From positions 1-28,655 of the IMG/VR virus record IMGVR_UViG_3300025645_000342: a stretch of DNA of 28,655 nucleotides; one strand, given 5' to 3'. Every line of letters begins with the position of its first letter. Within the stretch, counting starts at the first letter, position 1. Origin of the DNA: a virus. A program made the position numbers and the translations under genes. The notes under the pieces were generated by a model. The model ran no database searches. It was given only the letters and a program-made list of their open reading frames with translations, and was not told where the DNA came from. Below are positions 6,534 through 13,594 of the stretch, one piece after another.

Positions 6534-8281
6534 GCAGCAACATTAGCTTAGTACAATTAGGCAAATACACAACGCCTGAGATAAGCGAGAACAAGCGCGA
6601 CAAATGGGTAGCCTATGGCGCAGACAATAACTACTATCAGACGCTTATAGATGCCAAAGAATCGCCTACAAATAGCGCGTTAATCAATGGTATTAGCGAT
6701 ATGATTTACGGGCGAGGTTTACACGCCACAAACGCTGCTAAAAAGCCTGACGAGTATGCAATGATGGTTCAGCTATTCAGCGAGGATTGTATGCGCAAAA
6801 TCTGCGATGACTTTTACACTTTCGGACAAGCTGCTTATCAGATAATATATGATACTGCTCACACGAAGGTGATGGAGGTAGCGCATATGCCTATCCAAAA
6901 TCTGCGACCTGAGAAGATGAATGAGGAAGGGTATATCGAGGCATATTATTACTGCGATGATTGGGCAAGCGCCAAGCGTCACGATGAGCATCAGCGTATA
7001 CCTTGCTTTGGAAAATCTAAAGAAGGTCTTGAAGTTATGGTCATCAAGCCTTACAAAGCTGGCTTTTATTACTTTTCACCTGTTGAGTATCAGTCAGGAT
7101 TAGACTACGCATTCGTTGAAATAGAACTTGGACAATTTCACCTTAACAACATATACACTAGGTTTAGCGGTTCGACAATCATCAACTTTAACAATGGCAT
7201 CCCTGAGGAAGACCAACAGAGAATGATTGAGTCTAAAATTAAAGACAAGTTTACAGGCACAGAAGGTGACAGCGTAATCGTAGCTTTCAATGATTCGCAA
7301 GAAACAGCAGCGCAGATTGAGTCCATCAGCTTGCCAGATGCACACAACCAATATCAATTCATCTCTGAGGAGGCAAGCAGAAAGATAATGGTATCGCATC
7401 GCGTTACTTCGCCTTTGTTATTTGGTTTGCCACAAAACGGAGGACTTGGTTCAAACGCGGATGAGATTAAGATGGCAGCTTTGCTTTTTGACAATACAGT
7501 TATCAAGCCAATGCAGCGAGTTATCATTGAGTCAGTCAATGCAATTCTATCATTCAACAACATCAGTTTAAACACATTCTTTTTGACAAGCCAGCCGCTT
7601 GAGTTCAGCGAGATGGAAATCGAAGAAGTTGATGAGGACACAGCACAAGAAAAGACAGGTATTGAATTATCACAACAAGATTTTGACGATGCCGAAATGC
7701 TTGATGCTTTACAGGGTGATAAGATGGATGATGAATGGGAATTAGTTGATAGTAGAGAATGGTCAGAAGATAATGAATCGATTGAGCAATGGGCAAATAA
7801 ATCTATCAAATTAAGTGCTTGGCAGAAGTTTAATAACTATATCACTTCATTTCCAAGCAAAGAATCGCAGCTTGATAAAAGCTATTACAAGGTTCGTTAT
7901 TCGTACGAGGAAAAGTATTCAAAAGGCAAGAGCAGAGATTTTTGTCGCAATATGATGAACCGAAGTACACGAGGAGTGGTCTATCGATTAGAAGACATTG
8001 ATAAAGCATCAAGAAAAGGTGTAAATAAATCTTTTGGACATAATGGACAGCCTTATGATTTGTTTCGTTTTAAAGGCGGTAGCTTCTGTGGACATTATTG
8101 GCAAGAGAATCTGTATCAATTAAAGAAAAAGAAAGACGGAGAATACGTTGAAGATAAGGCATTGAGTTCATCTGAAGAAGTTGCATCAATTCCAAAGTCA
8201 TACGAACCTAAGCCAAGAGGAAGAAAGGATGCTGCAAAAGCACCAAGAGATATGAAGAATAATGGACGTTATCCAAGTTAA
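6530..8281 (+). CDS. Portal protein with unusual C-terminal extension
   Basis: A 583-residue protein. Residues about 1-360 have portal character: WVAYGADNNYYQTLIDA and SALINGISDMIYGRG (N-terminal wing), a segment with ISEEASRKIMVSHRVTSPLLFG, and GLGSNADEIKMAALLFDNTVIKPMQ (the clip/stem region of SPP1/HK97-type portals). It forms the dodecameric vertex ring for DNA packaging. After an acidic linker, residues about 400-583 are an added domain with YKVRYSYEEKY, RDFCRNMM, YRLEDID, LFRFKGGSFCGHYW and a basic tail. I know this add-on from other Bacteroidota phage structural proteins, but its role is unknown to me. The portal gene lies downstream of the capsid gene, the reverse of the usual order. 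Confidence 0.85.
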   Translation: MSSNISLVQLGKYTTPEISENKRDKWVAYGADNNYYQTLIDAKESPTNSALINGISDMIYGRGLHATNAAKKPDEYAMMVQLFSEDCMRKICDDFYTFGQAAYQIIYDTAHTKVMEVAHMPIQNLRPEKMNEEGYIEAYYYCDDWASAKRHDEHQRIPCFGKSKEGLEVMVIKPYKAGFYYFSPVEYQSGLDYAFVEIELGQFHLNNIYTRFSGSTIINFNNGIPEEDQQRMIESKIKDKFTGTEGDSVIVAFNDSQETAAQIESISLPDAHNQYQFISEEASRKIMVSHRVTSPLLFGLPQNGGLGSNADEIKMAALLFDNTVIKPMQRVIIESVNAILSFNNISLNTFFLTSQPLEFSEMEIEEVDEDTAQEKTGIELSQQDFDDAEMLDALQGDKMDDEWELVDSREWSEDNESIEQWANKSIKLSAWQKFNNYITSFPSKESQLDKSYYKVRYSYEEKYSKGKSRDFCRNMMNRSTRGVVYRLEDIDKASRKGVNKSFGHNGQPYDLFRFKGGSFCGHYWQENLYQLKKKKDGEYVEDKALSSSEEVASIPKSYEPKPRGRKDAAKAPRDMKNNGRYPS

Positions 8282-8283
8282 AA

Positions 8284-8784
8284 ATGGCAAAAGCATTACT
8301 TATAAAGACAGATGATGTACTCAGGTATTCTAACCTGAGCGGCAATGTAGACAGCGACAAGTTCGTGCAATACATATCAATCGCGCAAGATATGCATATC
8401 CAGCGTTTGCTGGGTACAGACCTGCTTGAGAAGATACAAGCCGACATCATTGCAGGTACACTTGCTGGTAACTACCTAAGTCTTGTTACGGATTGGGTGA
8501 AGCCTGCGTTGATACATTGGTCATTGGTGGAGTTCTTACCAATGGGTAGTGTGACCATAGGAAACGGAGGTATTTACAGACATCAACCTGAGAATGCCAC
8601 AGCATTGGATAAGTCAGACGTTGACAGTTTAGTATCTCAAGAAAGAGACTTTGCGGTATACTATTCCAACAGGCTAGTCGACTATCTCTGCAACAATAGC
8701 GGATTGTTTCCTGAGTATTCTTCTAACACAAACAGCGATGTAAATCCAGCATCCGAAAGCAACTTCTGCGGATGGGTACTGTAA
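8284..8784 (+). CDS. DUF6712-like neck / head-tail connector protein
   Basis: A 166-residue protein 2 nt after the portal stop. It fits the DUF6712-type family of Bacteroidota phages: LIKTDDVLRYSNLSGNVDSD, AQDMHIQRLLGTDL, DWVKPALIHWSLVEFLP and a C-terminal FCGWVL. Helical, compact and always near portal genes, such proteins act like gp6/gp15-type connectors at the neck. Family recognition is from memory of motif order. The exact place in the neck is inferred. Confidence 0.75.
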   Translation: MAKALLIKTDDVLRYSNLSGNVDSDKFVQYISIAQDMHIQRLLGTDLLEKIQADIIAGTLAGNYLSLVTDWVKPALIHWSLVEFLPMGSVTIGNGGIYRHQPENATALDKSDVDSLVSQERDFAVYYSNRLVDYLCNNSGLFPEYSSNTNSDVNPASESNFCGWVL

Positions 8785-8879
8785 AAAAATCATACGAACC
8801 AAAAAAAAGCAACGTAGTGAAGTTGCAGAAATTTATCAAAAAATTGAGTAAGAATGGAAGTTATAGAGGGCGTTGCTAA
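8772..8879 (+). CDS. 35-residue basic protein overlapping two genes
   Basis: An ATG at 8772 inside the end of the neck gene opens a 35-codon frame reading MGTVKKSYEPKKSNVVKLQK and ending KLSKNGSYRGRC. It fills the 69-nt gap between the neck and holin-like genes and overlaps both (13 and 26 nt). The product is strongly basic. The portal C-terminus has a related Lys-rich string (PKSYEPKPRGRKD). Dense packing elsewhere makes a gene here plausible, but length alone is no proof. Confidence 0.4.
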   Translation: MGTVKKSYEPKKSNVVKLQKFIKKLSKNGSYRGRC

Positions 8880-9180
8880 ACTAATTAGCGACCACGGAAT
8901 TATGACTGTGCTGAGTGCTGTTGCATTAGGTACTTTGATATGGAAGGGGAAAACAATAGGAGCGTTTATTGTCCAGACATTGCAGGCATCAGCCATTGTA
9001 AAGAAGAATGAGGAGATAATTGAGGCATTAAAAAATGAGATTGAGGAACTTCGCAAAAAGCTAGACGAAATGAACCAGGTTTTGATAGAGCAATCAGCTA
9101 CGATAGCAAGGCTTGAAGAGCGTATCATACAAACTGCTAAGAAGCGAGTATCTAAAAGAAGGGTGACCGATGAAAATTAG
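8854..9180 (+). CDS. Holin-like membrane protein with coiled coil
   Basis: A 108-residue protein with one clear hydrophobic segment at about residues 14-30 (HGIMTVLSAVALGTLIW), a weaker one at 34-49, and a long charged helix at about 50-97 with heptad pattern (EEIIEALKNEIEELRKKLDEM). The C-terminus is very basic (KKRVSKRR). It lies directly upstream of the endolysin, overlapping it by 11 nt, where a holin is expected. Size and a basic tail fit a holin or holin partner. The long coiled coil is less typical, so a spanin-like or antiholin role is possible. Confidence 0.55.
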   Translation: MEVIEGVAKLISDHGIMTVLSAVALGTLIWKGKTIGAFIVQTLQASAIVKKNEEIIEALKNEIEELRKKLDEMNQVLIEQSATIARLEERIIQTAKKRVSKRRVTDEN

Positions 9181-9667
9181 TGCCAACCTAACACTAAAAG
9201 AAGTCAGTAAAAGCCTGACAGCGACACGCAGAGGCATCGACAATGAGCCAAAAGGTGAGCATTTGACTGCGCTAATCAATTTAGCCAACAATGTATTTCA
9301 GCCTATAAGGGAGCATTTCAACAAGCCTATCTTCGTTAGTAGTGGATACAGAAGCAAAGACCTAAACAAAGCAATCGGTGGTGCGCACAAGATAATCAAA
9401 GGCGAATATGTAGCAACATCTCAGCATTGCAAGGGCGAGGCTATTGATATTGACAATGATGCACGTGAATATCCAACCAACGCAGACATATTTTGGTACA
9501 TATACGACCATTTAGAGTTTGACCAGATGATATGGGAGTTTGGTGATAGTAAAAACCCTAGCTGGGTACACGTTAGCTATAAATCTGAAGGCAACAGAAA
9601 ACAAGTTCTAAGGGCTTCAAAATCTAAAGGCAGAACTGTATATACAAACTTTCAAGATAATCGATGA
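9170..9667 (+). CDS. Endolysin, M15-family peptidase
   Basis: A 165-residue protein filled by a peptidase M15A-type domain. Expected zinc ligands are H86 in SQHCKG, D93 in EAIDID and H134 in SWVHVSY. SSGYRSKDLNKAIGGA precedes them, as in the family. Such enzymes cut peptide bonds of peptidoglycan stem peptides. There is no signal peptide, so release through a holin is expected. It sits between the holin-like and spanin-like genes, forming a compact lysis cassette, and overlaps the next gene by 4 nt (ATGA). Confidence 0.88.
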   Translation: MKISANLTLKEVSKSLTATRRGIDNEPKGEHLTALINLANNVFQPIREHFNKPIFVSSGYRSKDLNKAIGGAHKIIKGEYVATSQHCKGEAIDIDNDAREYPTNADIFWYIYDHLEFDQMIWEFGDSKNPSWVHVSYKSEGNRKQVLRASKSKGRTVYTNFQDNR

Positions 9668-10131
9668 GAGGACTTCTAATAGCCTTAATTTTGATTCTAA
9701 GCAGTTGCTCTTTGGAGCATCGCGTAGAAAAGAAACTAAGAAGGGCAGAGCGCAAGATTGAAAAGCTAACAATTCTATATCCGCAAATATTAAAAAAAGA
9801 TACTATAAATGACACGATTCAAATCACAATTCCACAAGTCGAAGTTGATACTTTCTTTCAAGGAAAAGATGGCGATACTGTCACTATTTATAAGGACAAG
9901 CTTAGAATCAAATACGTTCGGCAGGGTGATACTGTATATCTATCAGGAGAGTGTCAAACTGATACAATCTATCAAACTGTATCTGTACCTGTTGAGCAAA
10001 TAGTGGTCAGGAAACAAACCATCTTAGAGCAACTTGAAAAGCATTCAAAACGCATAATTTGGTTATTCGTTATATTAGCAATTCTTTACATTGCAATCCG
10101 AGTCATTTGGAAGTTCATCAAACCATTATAA
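9664..10131 (+). CDS. Predicted unimolecular spanin (lipoprotein with C-terminal TM)
   Basis: A 155-residue protein. The N-terminus is a lipoprotein signal: MRGLLIALILILSSC with lipobox LSSC and lipidated Cys at residue 15. A charged helix follows (HRVEKKLRRAERKIEKL), then a strand-rich middle and a C-terminal membrane helix at about 130-148 (IIWLFVILAILYIAIRVIW) with a basic end. An outer-membrane anchor at one end and an inner-membrane anchor at the other is the layout of u-spanins such as T1 gp11, which fuse the two membranes at lysis. Position right after the endolysin agrees. It also confirms a Gram-negative host. Confidence 0.72.
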   Translation: MRGLLIALILILSSCSLEHRVEKKLRRAERKIEKLTILYPQILKKDTINDTIQITIPQVEVDTFFQGKDGDTVTIYKDKLRIKYVRQGDTVYLSGECQTDTIYQTVSVPVEQIVVRKQTILEQLEKHSKRIIWLFVILAILYIAIRVIWKFIKPL

Positions 10132-10466
10132 AAGGAAACGTACCGAGTAAGTCAAATTGCTATCGCATAATACGTTTAGGAAGCCGTTGCTCGCTCGCAA
10201 AAGGCAAAGACCTTAAATCATACGAAAATAGTTTCTTAACGCAGTACAGAGCCTCTGAGACGCTTGAATGCGAGTTTGGCATCAACCTTACAGTTTACTA
10301 TCCATCGCGGAGAGCAGACCTTGACAACAGCTTAAAGATAATTTTGGACTGCCTTCAGAAAGCAGGAGCGATAAAGAACGACAACAAGTGCGTTGAAATC
10401 ATAGCACATAGAAAGCTAGACAAAGAGAATCCGCGAATAGAATTTAATCTTTATGAATACAAATAG
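10059..10466 (+). CDS. rusA: RusA-like Holliday junction resolvase
   Basis: The RusA-type domain begins near IIKGNVPSKSNCYR and contains the acidic core of the family: VYYPSRRADLDNSLKIILDCLQKAGAIKNDNKCVEI, with catalytic Asp residues expected in RADLDN and near KNDNK. It resolves four-way junctions during replication and recombination. The first ATG (10059) would give 22 residues inside the spanin gene with no family resemblance. The domain proper starts at ATT-ATA codons at 10125, exactly over the spanin stop, so a non-ATG start there is possible. The end overlaps the next gene by 14 nt. Confidence 0.8.
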   Translation: MVIRYISNSLHCNPSHLEVHQTIIKGNVPSKSNCYRIIRLGSRCSLAKGKDLKSYENSFLTQYRASETLECEFGINLTVYYPSRRADLDNSLKIILDCLQKAGAIKNDNKCVEIIAHRKLDKENPRIEFNLYEYK

Positions 10467-11169
10467 ACCAAGAGTAAGCGATGGATTAAACAGGCTAATT
10501 AGCAGATTGAAATCCAAAGATAATCGCATCCTTGTTATAGGTGACCTTCACGAACCGTTTTGTTTGGATGGCTATCTTGAATTCTGCGTGGAGCAATCCG
10601 AAAAGTTCAACACAAATAGAACTGTATTTATAGGTGATTGTATCGACAACCACTATTCAAGCTATCACGAGACATCAGCAGACGGAATGGGTGGTGGTCA
10701 GGAACTTGACCTTGCTATCAAAAAGATAGCTAAGTGGCGAGACGCGTTTCCAAAAGCAGATGTAATCATTGGAAATCACGACAGGTTAATTATGCGGAAG
10801 GCGCAGACTTCAGCGATACCAAGCAAGTGGATTAAGTCCTACAAAGAAGTGCTTGAAGTACCTGATTGGAACTTCGTGGAGCGATTAGTCATTGACGATG
10901 TTCAGTACATTCACGGAGAAGGAGGCACAGCACGAACAAAATGCAAGGCTGACTTGATGTCAACTGTTCAAGGGCATCTGCACACGCAGGCATACACCGA
11001 ATATGTGGTTGGACAGAACTTTAAAATCTATGGTAGTCAGGTAGGATGTGGAATCAATCACAAAGCCTACGCTATGGCTTACGCTAAATACGGCAAGAAG
11101 CCAGCTATAGGATGTATGGTTGTGTTAGACAACGGCAAAACACCTGTGAATTTATTAATGAATTTGTAA
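10453..11169 (+). CDS. Calcineurin-like metallophosphoesterase
   Basis: A 238-residue protein with the full metallophosphoesterase motif set: GDLHEPF (D31, H33), GDCID (61-65), GNHD (107-110), a histidine in YIHGEGG (H154) and GHLH (174-177). These bind two metal ions for phosphomonoester or phosphodiester hydrolysis. In phages such enzymes often lie with recombination genes and may act on DNA ends, RNA or nucleotides. The substrate cannot be read from sequence. It overlaps the RusA-like gene and lies near the end of the late operon. Confidence 0.85.
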   Translation: MNTNRPRVSDGLNRLISRLKSKDNRILVIGDLHEPFCLDGYLEFCVEQSEKFNTNRTVFIGDCIDNHYSSYHETSADGMGGGQELDLAIKKIAKWRDAFPKADVIIGNHDRLIMRKAQTSAIPSKWIKSYKEVLEVPDWNFVERLVIDDVQYIHGEGGTARTKCKADLMSTVQGHLHTQAYTEYVVGQNFKIYGSQVGCGINHKAYAMAYAKYGKKPAIGCMVVLDNGKTPVNLLMNL

Positions 11170-11180
11170 TATATTCGCAT

Positions 11181-11363
11181 ATGAAGTACACAATAGAAGA
11201 GTGGAAGGAGATTGTCAAGGATTATTTGCTAGAGCAAAACGCCAAGATTGCGGCAGGCAAGGGTGCAACCGATGACAAGGTGATGCTGGAGCGTATCAGA
11301 AAAGAGAACCTACACTTCGTCAACAGAATTATAAAAGATTACTTGCCAACATTGGCAGATTAA
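11181..11363 (+). CDS. Small helical protein
   Basis: A 60-residue protein, MKYTIEEWKEIVKDYLLEQN onward, mostly charged helices. I chose the ATG at 11181, because an upstream ATG at 11112 would run into the phosphoesterase gene with unlikely sequence. It is the last gene before the terminator at 11392. No family recognised; a DNA-binding or adaptor role is possible given its size and helical character. Confidence 0.65.
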   Translation: MKYTIEEWKEIVKDYLLEQNAKIAAGKGATDDKVMLERIRKENLHFVNRIIKDYLPTLAD

Positions 11364-11391
11364 GAGCGTTCATTGTTTGTTTGTTTAATAG

Positions 11392-11421
11392 GGGCAGTTC
11401 GAAAGGATTGCCCTTTTTTTT
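11392..11421 (+). terminator. Intrinsic terminator ending the portal-lysis operon
   Basis: A 9-bp stem (GGGCAGTTC / GGATTGCCC, two G-U pairs) closed by a GAAA tetraloop and followed by eight T. It separates the late portal-lysis-RusA run from the early/replication operon. A second T run (TTTTTTTT at 11426 onward) follows. Confidence 0.9.
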
Positions 11422-11463
11422 GATATTTTTTTTAGAGTTATGCTATTTATTAACATTTAATTC

Positions 11464-11471
11464 TATATTTG
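11464..11471 (+). promoter_or_regulatory. Host-type -7 element (TATATTTG) of the early operon
   Basis: TATATTTG matches the Bacteroidota primary-sigma -7 consensus TAnnTTTG. It lies 24 nt before the first early gene and just after a terminator. The -33 region (about 11438-11445) is not a clean TTTG. This is the best candidate for the early promoter used by host RNA polymerase, and it differs clearly from the CGTTTAT sites of the late units. The leader ACAAACAACG is A-rich without a Shine-Dalgarno site. Confidence 0.6.
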
Positions 11472-11495
11472 CTGAAACTTTTAAAACAAACAACG

Positions 11496-11768
11496 ATGAA
11501 AATCACAAAAATTTATCACGGATTCGCAGACAAATGCCGATGCGGTTGCAATGGCACATACCACAAAGAAGGAGACAAAGACTTCCTTTATTGGGTTGGT
11601 GAGTTCAATCGCTTAGCTGCTGAGAAGCCTTTAACTTACGAAGGGCAAACTGTTAAAACAAAAATCGAAGAGGTCGAATGCTCAGATATTCTCGGCACAG
11701 TTCTCTGTGCATATAGAGAAAAAGACCACACTAATTCCTTTATGAACCAATTAACGCCTTTGAAATAA
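11496..11768 (+). CDS. First early protein, Cys-rich N-terminus
   Basis: A 90-residue protein, MKITKIYHGFADKCRCGCNG onward. I place the start at the ATG at 11496; an upstream ATG at 11469 lies inside the -7 element and could not be on the transcript. The CRCGC cluster with a nearby His may bind zinc. As the first gene of the early operon it may counter host functions, but I recognise no family. It ends in TAATG coupling to the next small gene. Confidence 0.65.
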   Translation: MKITKIYHGFADKCRCGCNGTYHKEGDKDFLYWVGEFNRLAAEKPLTYEGQTVKTKIEEVECSDILGTVLCAYREKDHTNSFMNQLTPLK

Positions 11769-11833
11769 TGACGGAAAAAAAGTTACGATACGCGATTATT
11801 GCTCTATTAATTGTAGCGCTTTTTATACTATGA
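11768..11833 (+). CDS. 21-residue transmembrane peptide
   Basis: MTEKKLRYAIIALLIVALFIL, then stop. A charged start is followed by about 14 hydrophobic residues, a single membrane span with the basic side inside. The frame is joined to both neighbours: TAATG at its start and ATGA at its end. The fit of both junctions is the main argument that it is translated. It could be an early membrane-acting peptide, for example for exclusion or membrane regulation (speculative). Confidence 0.5.
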   Translation: MTEKKLRYAIIALLIVALFIL

Positions 11834-12045
11834 AAAATATTGAAACCTTAATTGGTGAGATGCTTCAGAAGCATAGTCACCTGCAACACAACGACAATTT
11901 ATTAGTTGCCAATGTGTACTCAACGATGTATCCCAACAGATACTCCTTCAATCAATTTCTTTATAACTTAGCGGACGGCAAAGTGCCATCTCAGAATCAA
12001 ATCATTAACATTAAAAACAAACTGACAAATGAAAAATCTGTTTAA
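11830..12045 (+). CDS. Small early protein, unknown
   Basis: A 71-residue protein, MKNIETLIGEMLQKHSHLQH onward, with the look of a small helical DNA-binding protein (LADGKVPSQNQIINIKNKL resembles a recognition-helix region, weakly). It overlaps the preceding mini gene by 4 nt and the Erf-like gene by 17 nt. Its place directly before a recombinase suggests an early regulatory role, but no family is recognised. Confidence 0.6.
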   Translation: MKNIETLIGEMLQKHSHLQHNDNLLVANVYSTMYPNRYSFNQFLYNLADGKVPSQNQIINIKNKLTNEKSV

Positions 12046-12547
12046 ATCAATCGCGGCATTTCAGCAAGAATGCCCTACAATTCACAAAGGCACGCAGGGC
12101 TATGGTTACAGCTATGCAGACCTTCCTTCCATATTTAAAGTCATCAATCCGCTAATGAAAAAGCACGGACTTGGCTTTACTCAAGAACTTGACTTGGATA
12201 CCTTAACTACAACTATATTTCATATTGAAAGCGGAGAGCATAGAAGTTCTAATTGCTTAATCCCACAAGGCGTTCAACTGAAAGGTATGAATGAATTTCA
12301 AGTATTAGGCTCAGCAATTACATACATCCGTAGATATGCTCTGAGCAGCGCACTAGGTATTGTTACAGATAAAGACACAGACGCTGGAGGGCAGCAGGTC
12401 AAAGCAGCCAGCAAGCAACAGCTTAAACCCAACACAACAGCTTGGGAAAAAGCGCAGCAGTACATCGCAGGCGGTGGTGACATTGATAAAATTACATCTA
12501 AGTACGATGTAAGTTCAACCTTAATTTCTAAACTAAAATCAATTTAA
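12029..12547 (+). CDS. erf: ERF-family single-strand annealing protein
   Basis: A 172-residue protein. Residues about 1-120 match the ERF superfamily: YGYSYADLPSIFKVINPLMKKHGL and the signature GSAITYIRRYALSSALGIVTDKDTDAG (residues 94-120). A short C-terminal helical domain (ITSKYDVSSTLISKLKSI) follows. Such proteins anneal complementary single strands for recombination and genome circularisation. It works naturally with the SSB-like protein (12813), the RusA-like resolvase and the nuclease (14219). Confidence 0.85.
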   Translation: MKNLFKSIAAFQQECPTIHKGTQGYGYSYADLPSIFKVINPLMKKHGLGFTQELDLDTLTTTIFHIESGEHRSSNCLIPQGVQLKGMNEFQVLGSAITYIRRYALSSALGIVTDKDTDAGGQQVKAASKQQLKPNTTAWEKAQQYIAGGGDIDKITSKYDVSSTLISKLKSI

Positions 12548-12548
12548 G

Positions 12549-12797
12549 ATGGGTTACGAAGGATATAACGGATGGACTAACTACGCTACTTGGCGTATTG
12601 CACTAGAAATATTTGATGGATGGGATACAGAAGGCTCAGAACCTATAACATCCTCAGAAGTAGAATCAATCATTGAAGACGTAGTATTTGGTGATTGCAC
12701 CGATTACAATAAATTGTGTCAAAATTATGCTCACGCATTTATTGCAAACGTCAACTTTGACGAAATTGCGGAACACATTAACGAAGAACTTAATTAA
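12549..12797 (+). CDS. Small phage protein with NGWTNYATWR motif
   Basis: An 82-residue acidic protein. The start MGYEGYNGWTNYATWRIALE carries the W-x-N-x-x-T-W motif that I know from many small phage and plasmid proteins of unknown function. It is followed by an aromatic/acidic stretch and helices. It lies 1 nt after the Erf stop and 15 nt before the SSB-like gene, so a part in replication or recombination is likely. Mechanism unknown. Confidence 0.65.
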   Translation: MGYEGYNGWTNYATWRIALEIFDGWDTEGSEPITSSEVESIIEDVVFGDCTDYNKLCQNYAHAFIANVNFDEIAEHINEELN

Positions 12798-12812
12798 TTA
12801 AATTCAGTAAAA

Positions 12813-13106
12813 ATGGAAAATGAAAATAAGCCTGAAAAGGTATTCTTAGCAAAAGTTAGAAAAGTTCATACTCAGTATGGAGAACTGACAAAAATCAGCT
12901 TTGGTCCGCAAGACATTCAAGCCTTGCAAAAGCACGCCAACGACAAAGGCTGGTCGAATTGGGATTTGAAAGAATCTCAAAGTGGCAATTTCTACTTAGA
13001 GTTGAACACTTGGACTGCGATGACGCTACCCTTGAGTGAGCGAAATCCGTCCGCTGAAAAACCTCAGTCTAACGAAAAACCAAAAACCGATGACCTGCCT
13101 TTCTGA
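12813..13106 (+). CDS. ssb: SSB-like protein with acidic C-terminal tip
   Basis: A 97-residue protein. Residues about 8-70 are strand-rich and could form a reduced OB-type ssDNA-binding fold (VFLAKVRKVHTQYGELTKISF; FYLELNTW). A Pro/Ser/Lys-rich linker leads to the end KTDDLPF, matching the acidic DD-x-PF tip by which bacterial SSBs recruit partners. Size is about half of a bacterial SSB. Gene order after Erf supports a single-strand-binding role. The fold is inferred; the tip is plain. Confidence 0.65.
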   Translation: MENENKPEKVFLAKVRKVHTQYGELTKISFGPQDIQALQKHANDKGWSNWDLKESQSGNFYLELNTWTAMTLPLSERNPSAEKPQSNEKPKTDDLPF

Positions 13107-13572
13107 TGAGATAAAAGAATTACGCATCCAGCTTCCGCACTTCGCGGAGGCTTTGCGAGATGCTAGATTAAATTACGAAGCCATAACGCAACAGCTTGAA
13201 TTGCTTACGCATACCAAAGTCATCTATGACGAATCGGTAAGCGACAAGGTAAAAGCGGAGCGGATTATTGAAACAGTTTCAGAACTGTCAGGAGTTCCGG
13301 TATCAACAATGCTAAGTGCCAACAGGCATAGGTCAGTTGTAGTAGCAAGGCAGGTAGCAATTTATCTAATAAAAGATAATACGCACTACTCTTTGACACA
13401 AATTGGTAAGATGATTTCAAGCGGAAAACCAAAGAATCACGCTACAATGATTCACAGCGTAAAAGCTGTCTTAGATGATTATTGGACAGCAAAAAATACG
13501 AACACAGAAACCGATAAATACAAGTTAGCGGAGCAGGCAAAAGATTTACTGACGTGTAGCTATCAAGTTTAA
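13090..13572 (+). CDS. DnaA domain-IV-like DNA-binding protein
   Basis: A 160-residue protein from the ATG at 13090, which overlaps the SSB-like gene by 17 nt. An earlier ATG at 13036 would add 18 residues inside that gene. Residues 1-55 are helical, perhaps an oligomer or partner region. Residues 57-130 resemble DnaA domain IV: SGVPVSTMLSANRHRSVVVARQVAIYL, then SLTQIGKMI and KNHATMIHSVKAV (like the DnaA GGRDHST-type signature). No AAA+ ATPase domain is present. It likely binds DnaA-box-like sites at the phage origin or competes with host DnaA. Confidence 0.75.
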   Translation: MTCLSDEIKELRIQLPHFAEALRDARLNYEAITQQLELLTHTKVIYDESVSDKVKAERIIETVSELSGVPVSTMLSANRHRSVVVARQVAIYLIKDNTHYSLTQIGKMISSGKPKNHATMIHSVKAVLDDYWTAKNTNTETDKYKLAEQAKDLLTCSYQV

Positions 13573-13594
13573 TATACTTTTGAACAAACAGACA

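Noticed and set aside
7354-7809. 151-codon minus-strand open frame under the portal gene
   Set aside because: Ser/Ile/Leu-rich shadow of acidic plus-strand codons; no domain, no promoter, and the portal frame is convincing.
11381-11602. 73-codon plus-strand frame starting at the terminator
   Set aside because: It starts inside the terminator region, upstream of the early promoter, and conflicts with the better frame from 11496.
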